This document shows positions 17,520-27,984 of a stretch of DNA of 64,000 bases, in pieces. Both the position numbers and the translations under genes were made by a program. Below the pieces are notes generated by a model, which saw only the letters and a list, made by a program, of their open reading frames with translations, did no database searches and was not told the DNA's origin. Position 1 is the first letter of the stretch. Each line of letters starts with the position of its first letter. This stretch comes from Companilactobacillus mishanensis (GTDB lineage: Bacteria; Bacillota; Bacilli; Lactobacillales; Lactobacillaceae). The stretch is from positions 62,001 to 126,000 of the forward strand of contig NZ_RHON01000005.1 of assembly GCF_003946505.1 (NCBI RefSeq), read 5' to 3'.

Positions 17520-18696
17520 TTTTACGTTCTCCCCTTTTGTTCTTTGTAGTCCCTTTATTGTCAGCAGATCCCTTAGGATTGTTGGCTTGGATACCGTTAA
17601 ATGAATGCTTTGGTTTTGCGAAAATCATTTTACCAGCGTCGGTCTGCAATGCACTTGTAACGATAACGTCCAATGACTTATTAATGAAGAATTTACCTTC
17701 CTCAACAACAACCATTGTCCCATCTTCCAAGTATGCCACACCTTGTTCTCGCTCGGTACCTTCTTTTATAACTTTAACAGTCATTGATTCTCCTGGCAAA
17801 ACCATCGGTTTCAAAACTTTTGCTAGTTCATTGATATTTAAAACTTCAACGTTTTGAAATTCACTTACCTTATTTAAATTATAATCATTTGTTAAAACTG
17901 CACCACCAATTTCCTTAGCCAATTTGATCAATTTATTATCGACCTCAGGAATATTGTCATAATCTCTAGTGGTAGTTTCATATTTGATAGTTTGATCCAT
18001 TTTCATTTCATTCAAAATATCTAAACCACGACGACCACGTTCACGTTTCTGATTGTCACTTGAGTCAGATATCAATTGAAGTTCATGAACAACGAAATCT
18101 GGAATCATCATTTTACCTTCCAAAAATCCTGTTTGAGCAAGTTGATGAACACGACCATCTATAATAACAGAAGTATCAAGTATCTTATAAGGATAAAAAT
18201 CTTTCTTTGTTTCACGTTCAATAATTTGTCCATCAGAACCTAATTTGTCAGAATTCTTAGAATGTTTCGTTAATGAAAAACTCTTCCAATCATTTCTTCT
18301 CGTCGTTCCGATTCTAAATCCAATAAATCCAAAAATAATCATTAAGATAAGTGGAATTATGGTATTAAATGTCAAAGTTGACATCATATAAAATGGAATC
18401 GAAATGATATTCGCTAAGATCAAGCCTCCAATCAAGAACACAGCTCCAAAGATAATATATCCTGGAGACCTTGAACCAAGACTCTTTTCAATTCTAGAAT
18501 TCAGATTGGTAATAGGCTGGACGAATGGAAATGAGAAAAAATAAAAAATAAGACCGCCAGTAAGTCCGTCCACATAGCCATTGTTAACCAAGTGAATATT
18601 TGCTATGCCAGTTGCACGCCACAGATACGGTAAGACTGTAATACCAACAGCAACACCAATCAGCGCGAAAATAACATTAACTAAAAATTTGCGCAT
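17497..18696 (-). CDS. PIN/TRAM-domain membrane protein (YacL family)
   Basis: A 399-residue protein. The N-terminus has four membrane helices within residues 1-150, then a PIN nuclease domain ([30 protein letters not shown]) with conserved acidic residues, then a C-terminal TRAM RNA-binding domain ([26 protein letters not shown]). It is the YacL/PilT-like protein found next to radA in Bacilli. RNase activity is inferred from the fold. It overlaps gltX by 23 nt and has AAAGGAGG before its ATG. Confidence 0.9.
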   Translation of the reverse strand: MRKFLVNVIFALIGVAVGITVLPYLWRATGIANIHLVNNGYVDGLTGGLIFYFFSFPFVQPITNLNSRIEKSLGSRSPGYIIFGAVFLIGGLILANIISIPFYMMSTLTFNTIIPLILMIIFGFIGFRIGTTRRNDWKSFSLTKHSKNSDKLGSDGQIIERETKKDFYPYKILDTSVIIDGRVHQLAQTGFLEGKMMIPDFVVHELQLISDSSDNQKRERGRRGLDILNEMKMDQTIKYETTTRDYDNIPEVDNKLIKLAKEIGGAVLTNDYNLNKVSEFQNVEVLNINELAKVLKPMVLPGESMTVKVIKEGTEREQGVAYLEDGTMVVVEEGKFFINKSLDVIVTSALQTDAGKMIFAKPKHSFNGIQANNPKGSADNKGTTKNKRGERKSGKQGRQ

Positions 18697-18708
18697 GTAA
18701 AACCTCCT

Positions 18709-20076
18709 TTAAAATACTTTACTCATTGCTTCAGAAATCGTACTTACACCAATAATTTGAATCTTAGATTTCTTAGCCCAGTCACCAATGTTGTTTTTAG
18801 GAATAAATATTCTTTGAAAACCAAGTTTTTCAGCTTCATTCACACGTTGATCAATTCGATTTACTCGTCTGATCTCACCTGTTAAGCCTACTTCACCAAC
18901 AAAACAATCGGTTGCAGATATTCCAATATTTTTATAACTTGAAGCAATCGACATGGCCAATGCTAAATCAATCGCAGGTTCATCCAATTTCACACCACCA
19001 GTCGACTTCAAATAAGCATCCTGGTTCTGCAACATTAGATTACCACGTTTTTCAAGAACCGCCATAATAACCGATACACGATTGTGATCCAGTCCCGTCG
19101 CAGTTCTCTTAGCATTTCCGAAAACTGTTGGTGTGATCAAAGATTGAATTTCAACCAGAATTGGTCGAGTTCCTTCCATAGATACAACAACGGCAGAACC
19201 ATTAGTATCTTTTAGACGTTCTTCAAGAAAAATCTCGGAAGGATTGGCGACTTCGACCAATCCCTTTGTCTGCATTTCAAAAATACCTATCTCATTAGTT
19301 GAACCAAAACGGTTCTTGACTGAACGCAAAATACGATAGCTGTGATGAGTATCCCCTTCAAAATATAGCACTGTATCTACCATGTGTTCCAGTACCTTTG
19401 GACCCGCAATGGCTCCACCTTTTGTTACATGGCCAACAACGAATACAGTAATATTTTGTTGCTTGGCAATATTCATCAATTCAGCTGTAACTTCTCTAAT
19501 TTGCGAAACACTACCAACAGCAGAAGATATCTCTGGTTCATCCATAGTTTGGACCGAATCGATAATCAAATAATCAGGTTTTATTTCATCAATAGTTTGA
19601 CGAATATAACTCATATCTGTTTGAGGATAAACATAAAGATTATCCCCACTGATACCTAGTCGATCGGCTCTCATTTTTATCTGTGAGGCACTTTCTTCAC
19701 CAGAAACATATAGTACTTTACCTTCAAACTTTTGGAGTTGTCCTGAGACTTGTAATAGCAAAGTAGATTTACCAATTCCGGGATCCCCACCAATAAGAAT
19801 TAATGAGCCTGGAACGATTCCTCCGCCAAGGACACGGTTAAGTTCAGATAATTCGGTTTTGATTCGAGGTTCTTTTTCAAAAGCAACACTATCTAATTTA
19901 ACTGGGCGAGATTCCAAGTCACTGGTTCTACGACTTGGTGTGGCTTTAGCTGATTCAACTCGTTCAACTTCCTCAACCATTTGATTCCATGAACCACAGT
20001 TTGGACAACGCCCCAAATACTTGGGAGAAACGTAGCCGCAATTTTGACACACAAACTTACTTTTTGCTTTTGCCAC
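18709..20076 (-). CDS. radA: DNA repair protein RadA
   Basis: A 455-residue RecA-like branch-migration helicase. The N-terminal four-Cys zinc finger ([21 protein letters not shown]), Walker [11 protein letters not shown], the RadA-specific KNRFG motif ([13 protein letters not shown]) and the C-terminal Lon-protease-like domain are all present. Start is GTG with GAGGA upstream. It lies 31 nt downstream of dut, likely the same transcript. Confidence 0.97.
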   Translation of the reverse strand: MAKAKSKFVCQNCGYVSPKYLGRCPNCGSWNQMVEEVERVESAKATPSRRTSDLESRPVKLDSVAFEKEPRIKTELSELNRVLGGGIVPGSLILIGGDPGIGKSTLLLQVSGQLQKFEGKVLYVSGEESASQIKMRADRLGISGDNLYVYPQTDMSYIRQTIDEIKPDYLIIDSVQTMDEPEISSAVGSVSQIREVTAELMNIAKQQNITVFVVGHVTKGGAIAGPKVLEHMVDTVLYFEGDTHHSYRILRSVKNRFGSTNEIGIFEMQTKGLVEVANPSEIFLEERLKDTNGSAVVVSMEGTRPILVEIQSLITPTVFGNAKRTATGLDHNRVSVIMAVLEKRGNLMLQNQDAYLKSTGGVKLDEPAIDLALAMSIASSYKNIGISATDCFVGEVGLTGEIRRVNRIDQRVNEAEKLGFQRIFIPKNNIGDWAKKSKIQIIGVSTISEAMSKVF

Positions 20077-20107
20077 TTAATTAAATCCTCTTTTCACTTA
20101 AAACAGA

Positions 20108-20653
20108 TTATTTAACACCAGAAGAACCGAAGCCACCTTGACGTTCCTTGAGGCCACCTTGATCATCATCAGTAGTTAAATATTTTAGAAAAATTCCTTG
20201 GGCCAAACGTTCACCCTTCTTGATATGCATATCTTTAGGGAAAAAGTTAACTAATTGAATAAATAGTTCTCCCTCATTTCCTTCGTTATTGTAATAGTCA
20301 GCGTCGACAACTCCAATACCATTTGGGATCGACAATCCACGCTTCAATGGATTACTTGATCGACTAGAAATGATCAGAACTTCATCATCTTGCATATAAG
20401 CTTTGACACCTGTTGGGACTAAAACCGGTTTGATAGATTTCTGGACTTCATCCAATTTTGCGTCATCTATTTTACCCTTACTCAACAAAAACTTGATAGC
20501 ATTTAGCACTCCAAATTTCCACATTGATGGAACAACAAAATCTTCTGCACTTTCGATATCATACCCAGCAGCATTCTTTGTTTGACGAACTGGTAAATTG
20601 ATGTTTTTATCTTGATATTTTTCTACAATTTCAAATCCACGTTTTTTTGGCAA
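20108..20653 (-). CDS. dut: dUTP diphosphatase
   Basis: A 181-residue trimeric dUTPase that removes dUTP and supplies dUMP. The five family motifs are visible: AGYDIESAEDF, SSRSSNPLKRGL, GIGVVDADYYNNEG, KKGERLAQGIF and the C-terminal RQGGFGSSGVK. An insertion near residues 55-80 makes it longer than the typical 145-residue enzyme, as in some phage and Lactobacillus versions. Start is TTG with AAGGAG upstream. Confidence 0.93.
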   Translation of the reverse strand: MPKKRGFEIVEKYQDKNINLPVRQTKNAAGYDIESAEDFVVPSMWKFGVLNAIKFLLSKGKIDDAKLDEVQKSIKPVLVPTGVKAYMQDDEVLIISSRSSNPLKRGLSIPNGIGVVDADYYNNEGNEGELFIQLVNFFPKDMHIKKGERLAQGIFLKYLTTDDDQGGLKERQGGFGSSGVK

Positions 20654-20794
20654 AATAATAGCTCCTTTTCTGTCGTAACTATTTAAAATAATATCATTTA
20701 ACCTATGATAAAACTATGTATAACACTGACTTTCACAGCTTATTAATGTAAGATTAAGATTAAGATAAATATATTAATACACAGGAGGCGTTCC

Positions 20795-21130
20795 ATGGAA
20801 ATAAAACAAGAGGAACATCGTTTCTATATTAATGATGGCGAGGAATTCGTTGGTGAAATCACATTTACTCCTATTAAAGAGGGTGTTATTTCAATCGACC
20901 ATACTTTCGTTGACAAAAAATACGGTGGCCAAGGATTAGCTGGAAAACTTTTAACAGCAATGCTTGAATATGCCGAAAAAGAAAATCTTAAAATAGTTCC
21001 CGTTTGCGAATATGCCAAAGCTAATTTCGACAAGCGACCTGAAATCAGATATTTATTAGCTGACAATTATCAAGAACTTTTAGACAAAGAATTAGCCAAA
21101 AAAGAAGAAGCCGACAAGGAGGACAAATAA
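20795..21130 (+). CDS. GNAT-family N-acetyltransferase (YjdJ-like)
   Basis: A 111-residue small acyltransferase of the YjdJ/GATASE type. HTFVDKKYGGQGLAGKLLTAML contains the acetyl-CoA binding (R/Q)GxG(L/K)A signature, and VPVCEYAKANFDKRPEIRYLL is the family C-terminus. AGGAGG precedes the ATG. It is divergent from dut and its stop directly abuts rpiA, so the two are probably an operon. Substrate unknown. Confidence 0.85.
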   Translation: MEIKQEEHRFYINDGEEFVGEITFTPIKEGVISIDHTFVDKKYGGQGLAGKLLTAMLEYAEKENLKIVPVCEYAKANFDKRPEIRYLLADNYQELLDKELAKKEEADKEDK

Positions 21131-21820
21131 TTGAATCAAGATGAATTGAAAAAAGCTGTAGGTGTTAAATCAGTCGATTTTATCCAAAGTGACTCAATAG
21201 TAGGATTGGGAACAGGTTCAACCGTTTATTATATGATCGAGGAACTTGGTCGTCGTTACCAAGCCGGAGAAATCAAAAATATCGTTGGTGTATCAACATC
21301 TTCACGCTCACAAAAACAAGCAGAATGCCTTGGCATTCCAATGAAAGACTTGAATGAAGTTGACCACATTGATCTAACAATCGATGGAGCTGACCAAATT
21401 GATAAAAACTTCCAAGGTATCAAGGGTGGCGGTGCTGCTCACCTTCTCGAAAAGATGGTAGCTACTAATTCACACAAGAATCTTTGGATCGTTGACCAAT
21501 CTAAAATGACTGATCAACTTGGTAGTTTTCCCCTTCCAATCGAAGTTATACCTTTTGGTTGCCAAAAGACTTTTGACGACTTAAAGAAAGAAAATTTAAT
21601 GCCTGAATTCCGTCTCGATGAAAACGGCAAACGTGTCCTTACACATAATAAGAACTATATTATTGATCTTAAAAATGGTGTTATCGAACACCCACATATC
21701 CTTGCTGACTGGTTAGATCACCAAGTTGGAATAGTTGCGCACGGTCTATTTCTTGATATAGTTAATACTGTGGTTGTTGGTTACGATGATGGTCCAAAAG
21801 TAATCGATAATATCAGATAA
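21131..21820 (+). CDS. rpiA: Ribose-5-phosphate isomerase A
   Basis: A 229-residue isomerase linking ribulose-5-phosphate and ribose-5-phosphate in the pentose phosphate pathway. Motifs [44 protein letters not shown] and the C-terminal [18 protein letters not shown] are diagnostic. Start is TTG, preceded by AGGAGG placed in the end of the acetyltransferase gene. pepC follows after 22 nt. Confidence 0.96.
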   Translation: MNQDELKKAVGVKSVDFIQSDSIVGLGTGSTVYYMIEELGRRYQAGEIKNIVGVSTSSRSQKQAECLGIPMKDLNEVDHIDLTIDGADQIDKNFQGIKGGGAAHLLEKMVATNSHKNLWIVDQSKMTDQLGSFPLPIEVIPFGCQKTFDDLKKENLMPEFRLDENGKRVLTHNKNYIIDLKNGVIEHPHILADWLDHQVGIVAHGLFLDIVNTVVVGYDDGPKVIDNIR

Positions 21821-21842
21821 TCAAATAAAGGGAGAGTAATTT

Positions 21843-23186
21843 ATGACTAAGGAAATCACTTCAAAAGAACTATCAGATTTTCAAAATGCATTCGAGAAAA
21901 CACCAGGTTCTGCTGCAATCAAAAATGCTGTTACAAATAATGGAATTTACAAATCAAGTGAGACATTAGATTCAAAAATTGCAATGGATCCAACTTTCTC
22001 TGTTGAGCTTGAAACTGGTTCAGTTTCCGATCAAAAACAATCTGGACTTTGCTGGGTATTTGCCGCATTAAACACTATGAGACATCCCTTGCAAGACAAA
22101 TTTAAAATCAAAGGATTTGAACTTTCAGAAGCTTACATGCTGTTCTGGGATAAGTTAGAAAAATCTAATTTCTTCTATGAAAATGTTATTAACACTGCCG
22201 CCCTTCCAGTTGGCGACCGCAAAGTCGACTTCTTGATGACAACACCTCAACAAGATGGTGGTCAATGGGATATGATCATGGCACTTGTTCAAAAATATGG
22301 CGTTGTTCCTAAGAGCGTGATGCCTGACACTGCAAGCAGAACTAATTCATCTGAATTGAATACTGTTCTTAATACTAAATTACGTAAGAATGCCATCACT
22401 CTTCGTAAATTAGTTAGCGATGGAGAATCTGATGAAGATATCCAACGCCAAAAAGATGAAATGTTAAGTGAAATATACAAGATTTTGGTTTACACAGTTG
22501 GCGAACCACCTACAAAATTTAGCTGGGCCTACCGTGATGATGATAAAAAATACCATAAAGAATCTGGTATTACACCACAAGAATTTTTCAAGAAATATGT
22601 TGGCTGGGATCTAGACAACTATATTTCAACAATCAATGCTCCAACTGATGACAAGCCTTATAACCATGTTTACACTGTTGAATTATTGGGTAATGTTGTT
22701 GGTGGACGTCAAGTACGTCACTTGAATCTGGACATTAACGACTTCAAATCACTTGCCGTAAAACAATTACAATCAGGCGAGGCCGTTTGGTTCGGTAGTG
22801 ATGTTGGTCAAAGTTCCGACCGTAAGTTAGGAATCATGGATACAAACATCTATGATCTTGAAGGATTATTCAATACTGATCTTGCAATGACCAAGGCACA
22901 ACGATTGGATTATATCGAAAGTATGATGACTCACGCCATGGTTATTACTGGTGTTGACTTGGATGACAACGGCAAACCTACAAAATGGAAAGTCGAAAAT
23001 TCATGGGGAGAAAAAGTTGGTAAAAAAGGTTACTTCGTTATGAGTGATTCTTGGTTTGACGAATATGTTTATCAACTAGTTATCAACAAGAAGAACCTTA
23101 GTGATAGCTTGAAATCAACCTTTGAAACAGAATCTAAAGATCCTAAAGTACTAGCTCCATGGGATCCAATGGGTGCATTAGCATAA
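21843..23186 (+). CDS. pepC: Aminopeptidase C (bleomycin hydrolase family C1B)
   Basis: A 447-residue cytosolic cysteine aminopeptidase used in peptide catabolism by lactic acid bacteria. The catalytic triad is C70 (in SGLCWVFAALNTMRH), H364 (HAMVITGVD) and N386 (VENSWGEKVGKKGYF), at the usual spacing. The residue two before the Cys-Trp pair is Leu where most PepC enzymes have Arg (SGRCW). GGGAG lies upstream of the ATG. It is followed by a strong terminator. Confidence 0.95.
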   Translation: MTKEITSKELSDFQNAFEKTPGSAAIKNAVTNNGIYKSSETLDSKIAMDPTFSVELETGSVSDQKQSGLCWVFAALNTMRHPLQDKFKIKGFELSEAYMLFWDKLEKSNFFYENVINTAALPVGDRKVDFLMTTPQQDGGQWDMIMALVQKYGVVPKSVMPDTASRTNSSELNTVLNTKLRKNAITLRKLVSDGESDEDIQRQKDEMLSEIYKILVYTVGEPPTKFSWAYRDDDKKYHKESGITPQEFFKKYVGWDLDNYISTINAPTDDKPYNHVYTVELLGNVVGGRQVRHLNLDINDFKSLAVKQLQSGEAVWFGSDVGQSSDRKLGIMDTNIYDLEGLFNTDLAMTKAQRLDYIESMMTHAMVITGVDLDDNGKPTKWKVENSWGEKVGKKGYFVMSDSWFDEYVYQLVINKKNLSDSLKSTFETESKDPKVLAPWDPMGALA

Positions 23187-23192
23187 TTAATT

Positions 23193-23222
23193 AATCTCTG
23201 AGACTTCTCAGAGATTTTTTTT
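23193..23222 (+). terminator. Intrinsic terminator of rpiA-pepC
   Basis: AATCTCTGAG-ACTT-CTCAGAGATT followed by eight T. Perfect 10-bp stem. Confidence 0.95.
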
Positions 23223-23246
23223 GCCCAAATTTCATTCACAAAAGTC

Positions 23247-23252
23247 TATAAT
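23247..23252 (+). promoter_or_regulatory. -10 box of the pepX promoter
   Basis: A perfect TATAAT lies 30 nt before the pepX start and just after the pepC terminator. No good -35 is seen at 16-18 bp; TTGCCC is 20 bp away. Confidence 0.5.
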
Positions 23253-23282
23253 TGGAATTATTGAATTTAGGGAGGGCTTTTT

Positions 23283-25718
23283 ATGCGTAACAATCAATTT
23301 GCAATCAAGCCAACAAATTATGAAACACAATTAGTTGAACTGCATGATGTCCGTTTTTTGAACGACACCAATGACAATCTGAATGACCCACTATCATTGT
23401 GGATATCATTCTTAAAATTAAGTTTTCTTTCCGCAAAATCAGATAGTGTCTTTTCTCAAAAGCTGCAAAATATAATGGCAACTTCAGAACAAAATCTCCA
23501 AACATATATCAATAATCAAAAGGTTGTCTCAGTGACGGCCTTTTATAATGTCGCATTGCAATTATTGGGATTTCAGCCAGAATTAGATTTCCAGCTAAAT
23601 GACACTCTTACAGCTATGAACAAGATTCAATTGAAAATTGCTGACCACTCTACCGACAGTTTCAATCTCGATGAATTAAAATCTGCTTGGTATTGGCTAT
23701 TAGCCACTCATAACAAAGAAGGACAAACTTTCATTGACCAATTAGCTGCCAATGGATATTTCGTTAGCTTCTACGATGACGAAACTGTCAAAAAGCCACT
23801 ATTATTTAATGGCAAAACTTTACCTGTATTTGATCCACATAAATTGATCAGAGAAGTTGTCTACGTTGAATCTCCACAAGATACTGACAATGACGGCAAA
23901 TTAGACTTGCTTAAAGCTGAAATTTTACGACCAGCTGAAACTGAATCTGGTCTAAAAGTTCCTATATTATACACAGCTAGTCCTTACAATCAGGGAACGA
24001 ATGACGAGACTGGCGAAAAACTTATGCACAATGTCAACGTGCCACTCAAAGTTAAAGTTGCCGATGATAATGAATATAAAGATATTGAGTATCATGCGGA
24101 AACAAAAAACTTACCTTCAGCTCGTAAAATTTCTGGGGAAACTGATAAGGCTGACGAAACATTTTCCCGTGAGCAATCATATACGTTAAATGATTATTTT
24201 CTAGCTCGTGGATTTGCTGTCGTCTATGCAGCCGGTATCGGAACTAAAGATTCGGACGGTGTCAGAACAACTGGCGATCCTGAAGAAACCACATCAACGA
24301 TTTCCATAATTGAATGGTTGGCCGGAAGTCGAGTCGCATTTACAAACAAAATTGACAACATCCAAATAAATGCCTGGTGGTCTAACAAATCTGTCGCTAT
24401 GACTGGTCGATCTTACTTAGGTACCCTTGCTACAGCAGCTGCCACTACAGGTGTAACTGGTTTGAAAACTGTCATCAGTGAGGCAGCAATTTCGAGCTGG
24501 TATGACTACTATCGTGATGGTGGCCTTGTCATCGCTCCAGGAGGATTTCCCGGTGAAGACGCTGACGTACTTGCTGAAGAGACCTTCAGTCGCCGACTTC
24601 AAGCAGGAGATTTCAATCGAATCAAAGATACTTGGGAACAAAAACTCACTGATATAACTAAAGGCCAAGATCGTGATACTGGTGATTACAATACATTTTG
24701 GGATGCCCGAAATTATCGTAAGAACATCAAAAATATTAAAGCTGACCTCTTGTTGGTACATGGACTTAACGATTGGAATGTTAAACCACGTAATGTCGAA
24801 AAATTGTGGCAAGGAGTCCAAAATCTTAATGTTTCCAAAAAAATCATTCTTCATCAAGGACAACATATTTATATAAATGCATTCAGATCAATCGATTACA
24901 CTGACATTGTTAATCTATGGTTAACTCACGAATTACTTGGCGTCGACAATGATGCTGAAAATATTTTGCCAAACGTGATCGTCCAAGATAATGTTAAAAC
25001 AGAATCATGGCATTCATATTCAAACTGGAGTTCAATAAAGAATCCGACAATGAATTATTACCTGAACAAAAATACTTTGTCTTCCGAAAAAACACCTGCA
25101 ATTGAAAAAATTTCATTTAGTGATAAGCTACCTGATTTAAGTTTTAACAATTATTGCCAAAATATCGATAAGTGGCAAAATGATCTTCTCAGTGATCAAA
25201 AGTCACCTATTCAAAATAATCGTGTGATTTTTAAAACTGAAAAGTTAAATAACGAAGCACTGTTGGATGGTGTAGCGAAACTTAATTTACGTGTTTCTTC
25301 AAGTGCGAACGTCGGTTTATTGAGCTTTCAGCTGGTCGACTATGGTACAAGCAAAAGATTCAATATTTCTCCAAGCATTTTGAAAGCAAAAGGCTTGGCT
25401 GAGACTTATGATTGGCGTGAAGATGACTTACGGGAATTCGAGTTAAACACCAAATCAACTGATAGCAAAATGATCACCAAAGGGCATATCAATCTGCAAA
25501 ATCGTGAAAATAATTTTCATGCGGAAAGTTTATCGCCAAATGAGTTCTACGATATCTCGGTAGAACTTCAACCTACTTTCTACAAGCTTCAAGCTGGTCA
25601 TCAGTTAGGTCTAGTTGTTTACGCGACTGACTTTGGCATGACAGTCCGTGGAAATCAGGATATAAATTACACGATCGACATGAATTATTCATCTTTGATA
25701 GTGCCAATTCACAAATAA
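23283..25718 (+). CDS. pepX: Xaa-Pro dipeptidyl-peptidase PepX
   Basis: An 811-residue S15-family serine peptidase that removes X-Pro dipeptides, important for casein use. Catalytic residues are S377 in [11 protein letters not shown]497 in HGLNDWNVK and H528 in QGQHIY; the spacing matches lactococcal PepX. The N-terminal helical domain (to about 150), the alpha/beta hydrolase core and the C-terminal jelly-roll are complete. GGGAGG precedes the ATG. Confidence 0.96.
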   Translation: MRNNQFAIKPTNYETQLVELHDVRFLNDTNDNLNDPLSLWISFLKLSFLSAKSDSVFSQKLQNIMATSEQNLQTYINNQKVVSVTAFYNVALQLLGFQPELDFQLNDTLTAMNKIQLKIADHSTDSFNLDELKSAWYWLLATHNKEGQTFIDQLAANGYFVSFYDDETVKKPLLFNGKTLPVFDPHKLIREVVYVESPQDTDNDGKLDLLKAEILRPAETESGLKVPILYTASPYNQGTNDETGEKLMHNVNVPLKVKVADDNEYKDIEYHAETKNLPSARKISGETDKADETFSREQSYTLNDYFLARGFAVVYAAGIGTKDSDGVRTTGDPEETTSTISIIEWLAGSRVAFTNKIDNIQINAWWSNKSVAMTGRSYLGTLATAAATTGVTGLKTVISEAAISSWYDYYRDGGLVIAPGGFPGEDADVLAEETFSRRLQAGDFNRIKDTWEQKLTDITKGQDRDTGDYNTFWDARNYRKNIKNIKADLLLVHGLNDWNVKPRNVEKLWQGVQNLNVSKKIILHQGQHIYINAFRSIDYTDIVNLWLTHELLGVDNDAENILPNVIVQDNVKTESWHSYSNWSSIKNPTMNYYLNKNTLSSEKTPAIEKISFSDKLPDLSFNNYCQNIDKWQNDLLSDQKSPIQNNRVIFKTEKLNNEALLDGVAKLNLRVSSSANVGLLSFQLVDYGTSKRFNISPSILKAKGLAETYDWREDDLREFELNTKSTDSKMITKGHINLQNRENNFHAESLSPNEFYDISVELQPTFYKLQAGHQLGLVVYATDFGMTVRGNQDINYTIDMNYSSLIVPIHK

Positions 25719-25807
25719 AATTTAAAACATTATTTCATATAATGTCATCAAATTAATTACATATTTTTAGTAATAATTAAATGGTGTTAAGTGGTGATTG
25801 TAAATGT

Positions 25808-25813
25808 TATAAT
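25808..25813 (+). promoter_or_regulatory. -10 box of the kup promoter
   Basis: A perfect TATAAT lies 35 nt before the kup start. The -35 region is weak (TGTTAA at 17 bp). The short leader leaves no room for a cyclic-di-AMP riboswitch. Confidence 0.5.
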
Positions 25814-25848
25814 CGCTCTTGAACTGTTCGATTTGGAGAGTAACTTTT

Positions 25849-27942
25849 ATGGAAAAGAAAGATTTAAGCATGATGAAGAAAAACCCGCATGCTAAGATGT
25901 CATTTGCTGGTTTTCTCATTGCATTAGGTATTGTTTACGGAGATATTGGTACTTCTCCACTTTATGTTATGCACTCACTTATGGTCGGAAACGGTGGACT
26001 TAGTCGTATGTCTACCAATTTCATCCTGGGTAGTGTTTCATTGATTTTTTGGACGTTAACAATCGTTACGACTACTAAATACGTTTTAATTGCTCTTCGA
26101 GCTGATAACCGTGGTGAAGGTGGTATCTTTGCCCTTTACACCTTAGTCAGAAAACGAGCTAAATGGTTGATCATCCCTGCTATGATCGGTGGTGCAACTT
26201 TCCTTGCCGATGGAATGATGACCCCGGCAGTTACTGTTACTGCTGCAATTGAAGGTTTAAAAGGTATTGCAATAAATAACAATGTCTTTATTCACACTCA
26301 AACACAGGTAATAATTATTACCATCATCATCTTGTCTACCCTATTCTTTATCCAAAGATTCGGTACACAATTGATCGGTAGAGCTTTTGGTCCCATTATG
26401 ACTGTCTGGTTCGGTTTCTTAGGATTACTGGGACTGTATAATCTGTCCTTTGACTGGTCAGTTTTACGAGCATTAAATCCTTACTACGCTATCGAATTAT
26501 TGAAGAGTCCTTACAACCTTCGTGGTATTTTCATTTTGGGAAGTATTTTCCTAGCCACAACTGGTGCTGAAGCACTTTATTCTGATATGGGACATGTTGG
26601 CCGTCCAAATATTTACACTAGTTGGCCAGTAGTTAAAATCTGTTTGCTGCTAAGTTATTTGGGACAAGCTACTTGGATCCTTCGTGTTAAAGATAATCCG
26701 ATGTTCCTTAACATGCCTAACTTCAATCCATTTTATGAATCAATGCCACCAAAATTAAGACTGTTTGGTATTTTCCTTTCAGCCATGGCCGCCATCATTG
26801 CCTCTCAAGCCTTGATTTCAGGTTCATATACACTGGTCTCTGAAGCTATCAAATTAAGAATTTTCCCACGTTTAAAAACATATTATCCAACTAACTTTAA
26901 AGGTCAATTGTACATACCAACTGTTAACTCGATAATCTGGATTGTTTGTTTATTGATCGTTATTTATTTCCAAAATTCAGAGAATATGTCTAATGCCTAT
27001 GGTCTTGAAATTACGATCACTATGCTGATGACAACACTTCTGTTGCATCAATGGATGCTGATGAAGAAGTTCAATAAATTCTTTACAACGATAACGATTG
27101 GATTCTTCTTTATAATTGAAATCATTTTCTTGATCACAAACAGTAGCAAGTTTGTTCAAGGTGCTTATATTACAATGTTGATTGCCGCATTCCTAGTAGG
27201 TATCATGTTTGTTTGGAGATACGGTGACCGACTGATGGATGACAACACTTTCAGGAGTCATTTTGCTTCCTTGCTGGCGTTCAAACATCAATTAAATGAC
27301 TTGAGAAAAGATCCCAGTTATCCTCTCACAACTACTAATTTGGTTTATTTAACAAAAGTACACGATGGTTATCGAATCAAAAAGAACATCTTGTACTCGA
27401 TACTGGACAAACGTCCTAAGCGAGCTGAGGTCTATTGGTTCGTTACCGTCAACGTTACTGATGAGCCATATACAGCGGCTTATAGTGCTGAAACTTTCGA
27501 TACTGACTACATGGTCAGTGTTCAGCTATACTTAGGTTTCAGAGTTGATCAAAAGGTTAACGTTTACCTCAGACAAGTTGTTAATGATCTGATGTCAAAC
27601 GGTGAGATCAAGATGCAACCTCAAAAATATACAACCATCCCTGATCGTCAAGTTGGTGACTTCTCTTTCGTACTTATCAAAGAGGTCCTTTCACCTGATA
27701 CAAGGATCAGTGGTGTAAAAAAAGGTATCATTCATTTGAGATTATTACTTCAAACATTTATTTCGCCAGCCAACTGGTTTGGTCTTTCATATAGTGATGT
27801 TGTTGAAGAACGTGTTCCATTAGTTCTTGGCAAGGTTTCTATGAACAGAATACGATTGGTAAGAAAAGATCGTGCTGCTTTGAAAGATATACCTGTTGAT
27901 AATCCAGTCGGAGACGACGATGATGATGACGAAGATGAATAA
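25849..27942 (+). CDS. kup: Potassium uptake protein Kup
   Basis: A 697-residue K+/H+ symporter of the HAK/KUP/KT family. The N-terminal signature ALGIVYGDIGTSPLYVMHSL, about twelve membrane helices to residue 440 and a large cytosolic C-terminal domain are visible. The tail ends in an unusual run of Asp/Glu. The ATG at 25849 with GGAGAG upstream is chosen over an in-frame TTG 30 nt earlier. It is monocistronic: its own promoter and a strong terminator flank it. Confidence 0.95.
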   Translation: MEKKDLSMMKKNPHAKMSFAGFLIALGIVYGDIGTSPLYVMHSLMVGNGGLSRMSTNFILGSVSLIFWTLTIVTTTKYVLIALRADNRGEGGIFALYTLVRKRAKWLIIPAMIGGATFLADGMMTPAVTVTAAIEGLKGIAINNNVFIHTQTQVIIITIIILSTLFFIQRFGTQLIGRAFGPIMTVWFGFLGLLGLYNLSFDWSVLRALNPYYAIELLKSPYNLRGIFILGSIFLATTGAEALYSDMGHVGRPNIYTSWPVVKICLLLSYLGQATWILRVKDNPMFLNMPNFNPFYESMPPKLRLFGIFLSAMAAIIASQALISGSYTLVSEAIKLRIFPRLKTYYPTNFKGQLYIPTVNSIIWIVCLLIVIYFQNSENMSNAYGLEITITMLMTTLLLHQWMLMKKFNKFFTTITIGFFFIIEIIFLITNSSKFVQGAYITMLIAAFLVGIMFVWRYGDRLMDDNTFRSHFASLLAFKHQLNDLRKDPSYPLTTTNLVYLTKVHDGYRIKKNILYSILDKRPKRAEVYWFVTVNVTDEPYTAAYSAETFDTDYMVSVQLYLGFRVDQKVNVYLRQVVNDLMSNGEIKMQPQKYTTIPDRQVGDFSFVLIKEVLSPDTRISGVKKGIIHLRLLLQTFISPANWFGLSYSDVVEERVPLVLGKVSMNRIRLVRKDRAALKDIPVDNPVGDDDDDDEDE

Positions 27943-27943
27943 T

Positions 27944-27977
27944 AAAATGGAGCTTAGAAAATTCTAAGCTCCATTTT
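27944..27977. terminator. Bidirectional terminator between kup and aspA
   Basis: AAAATGGAGCTTAG/CTAAGCTCCATTTT is a perfect 14-bp stem with A-runs on one side and T-runs on the other, so it can serve both convergent genes. Confidence 0.93.
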
Positions 27978-27984
27978 ATTTTGC

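Noticed and set aside
25719-25848. Cyclic-di-AMP riboswitch before kup
   Set aside because: The leader between the -10 box and the start is too short for the aptamer and no conserved core is seen.
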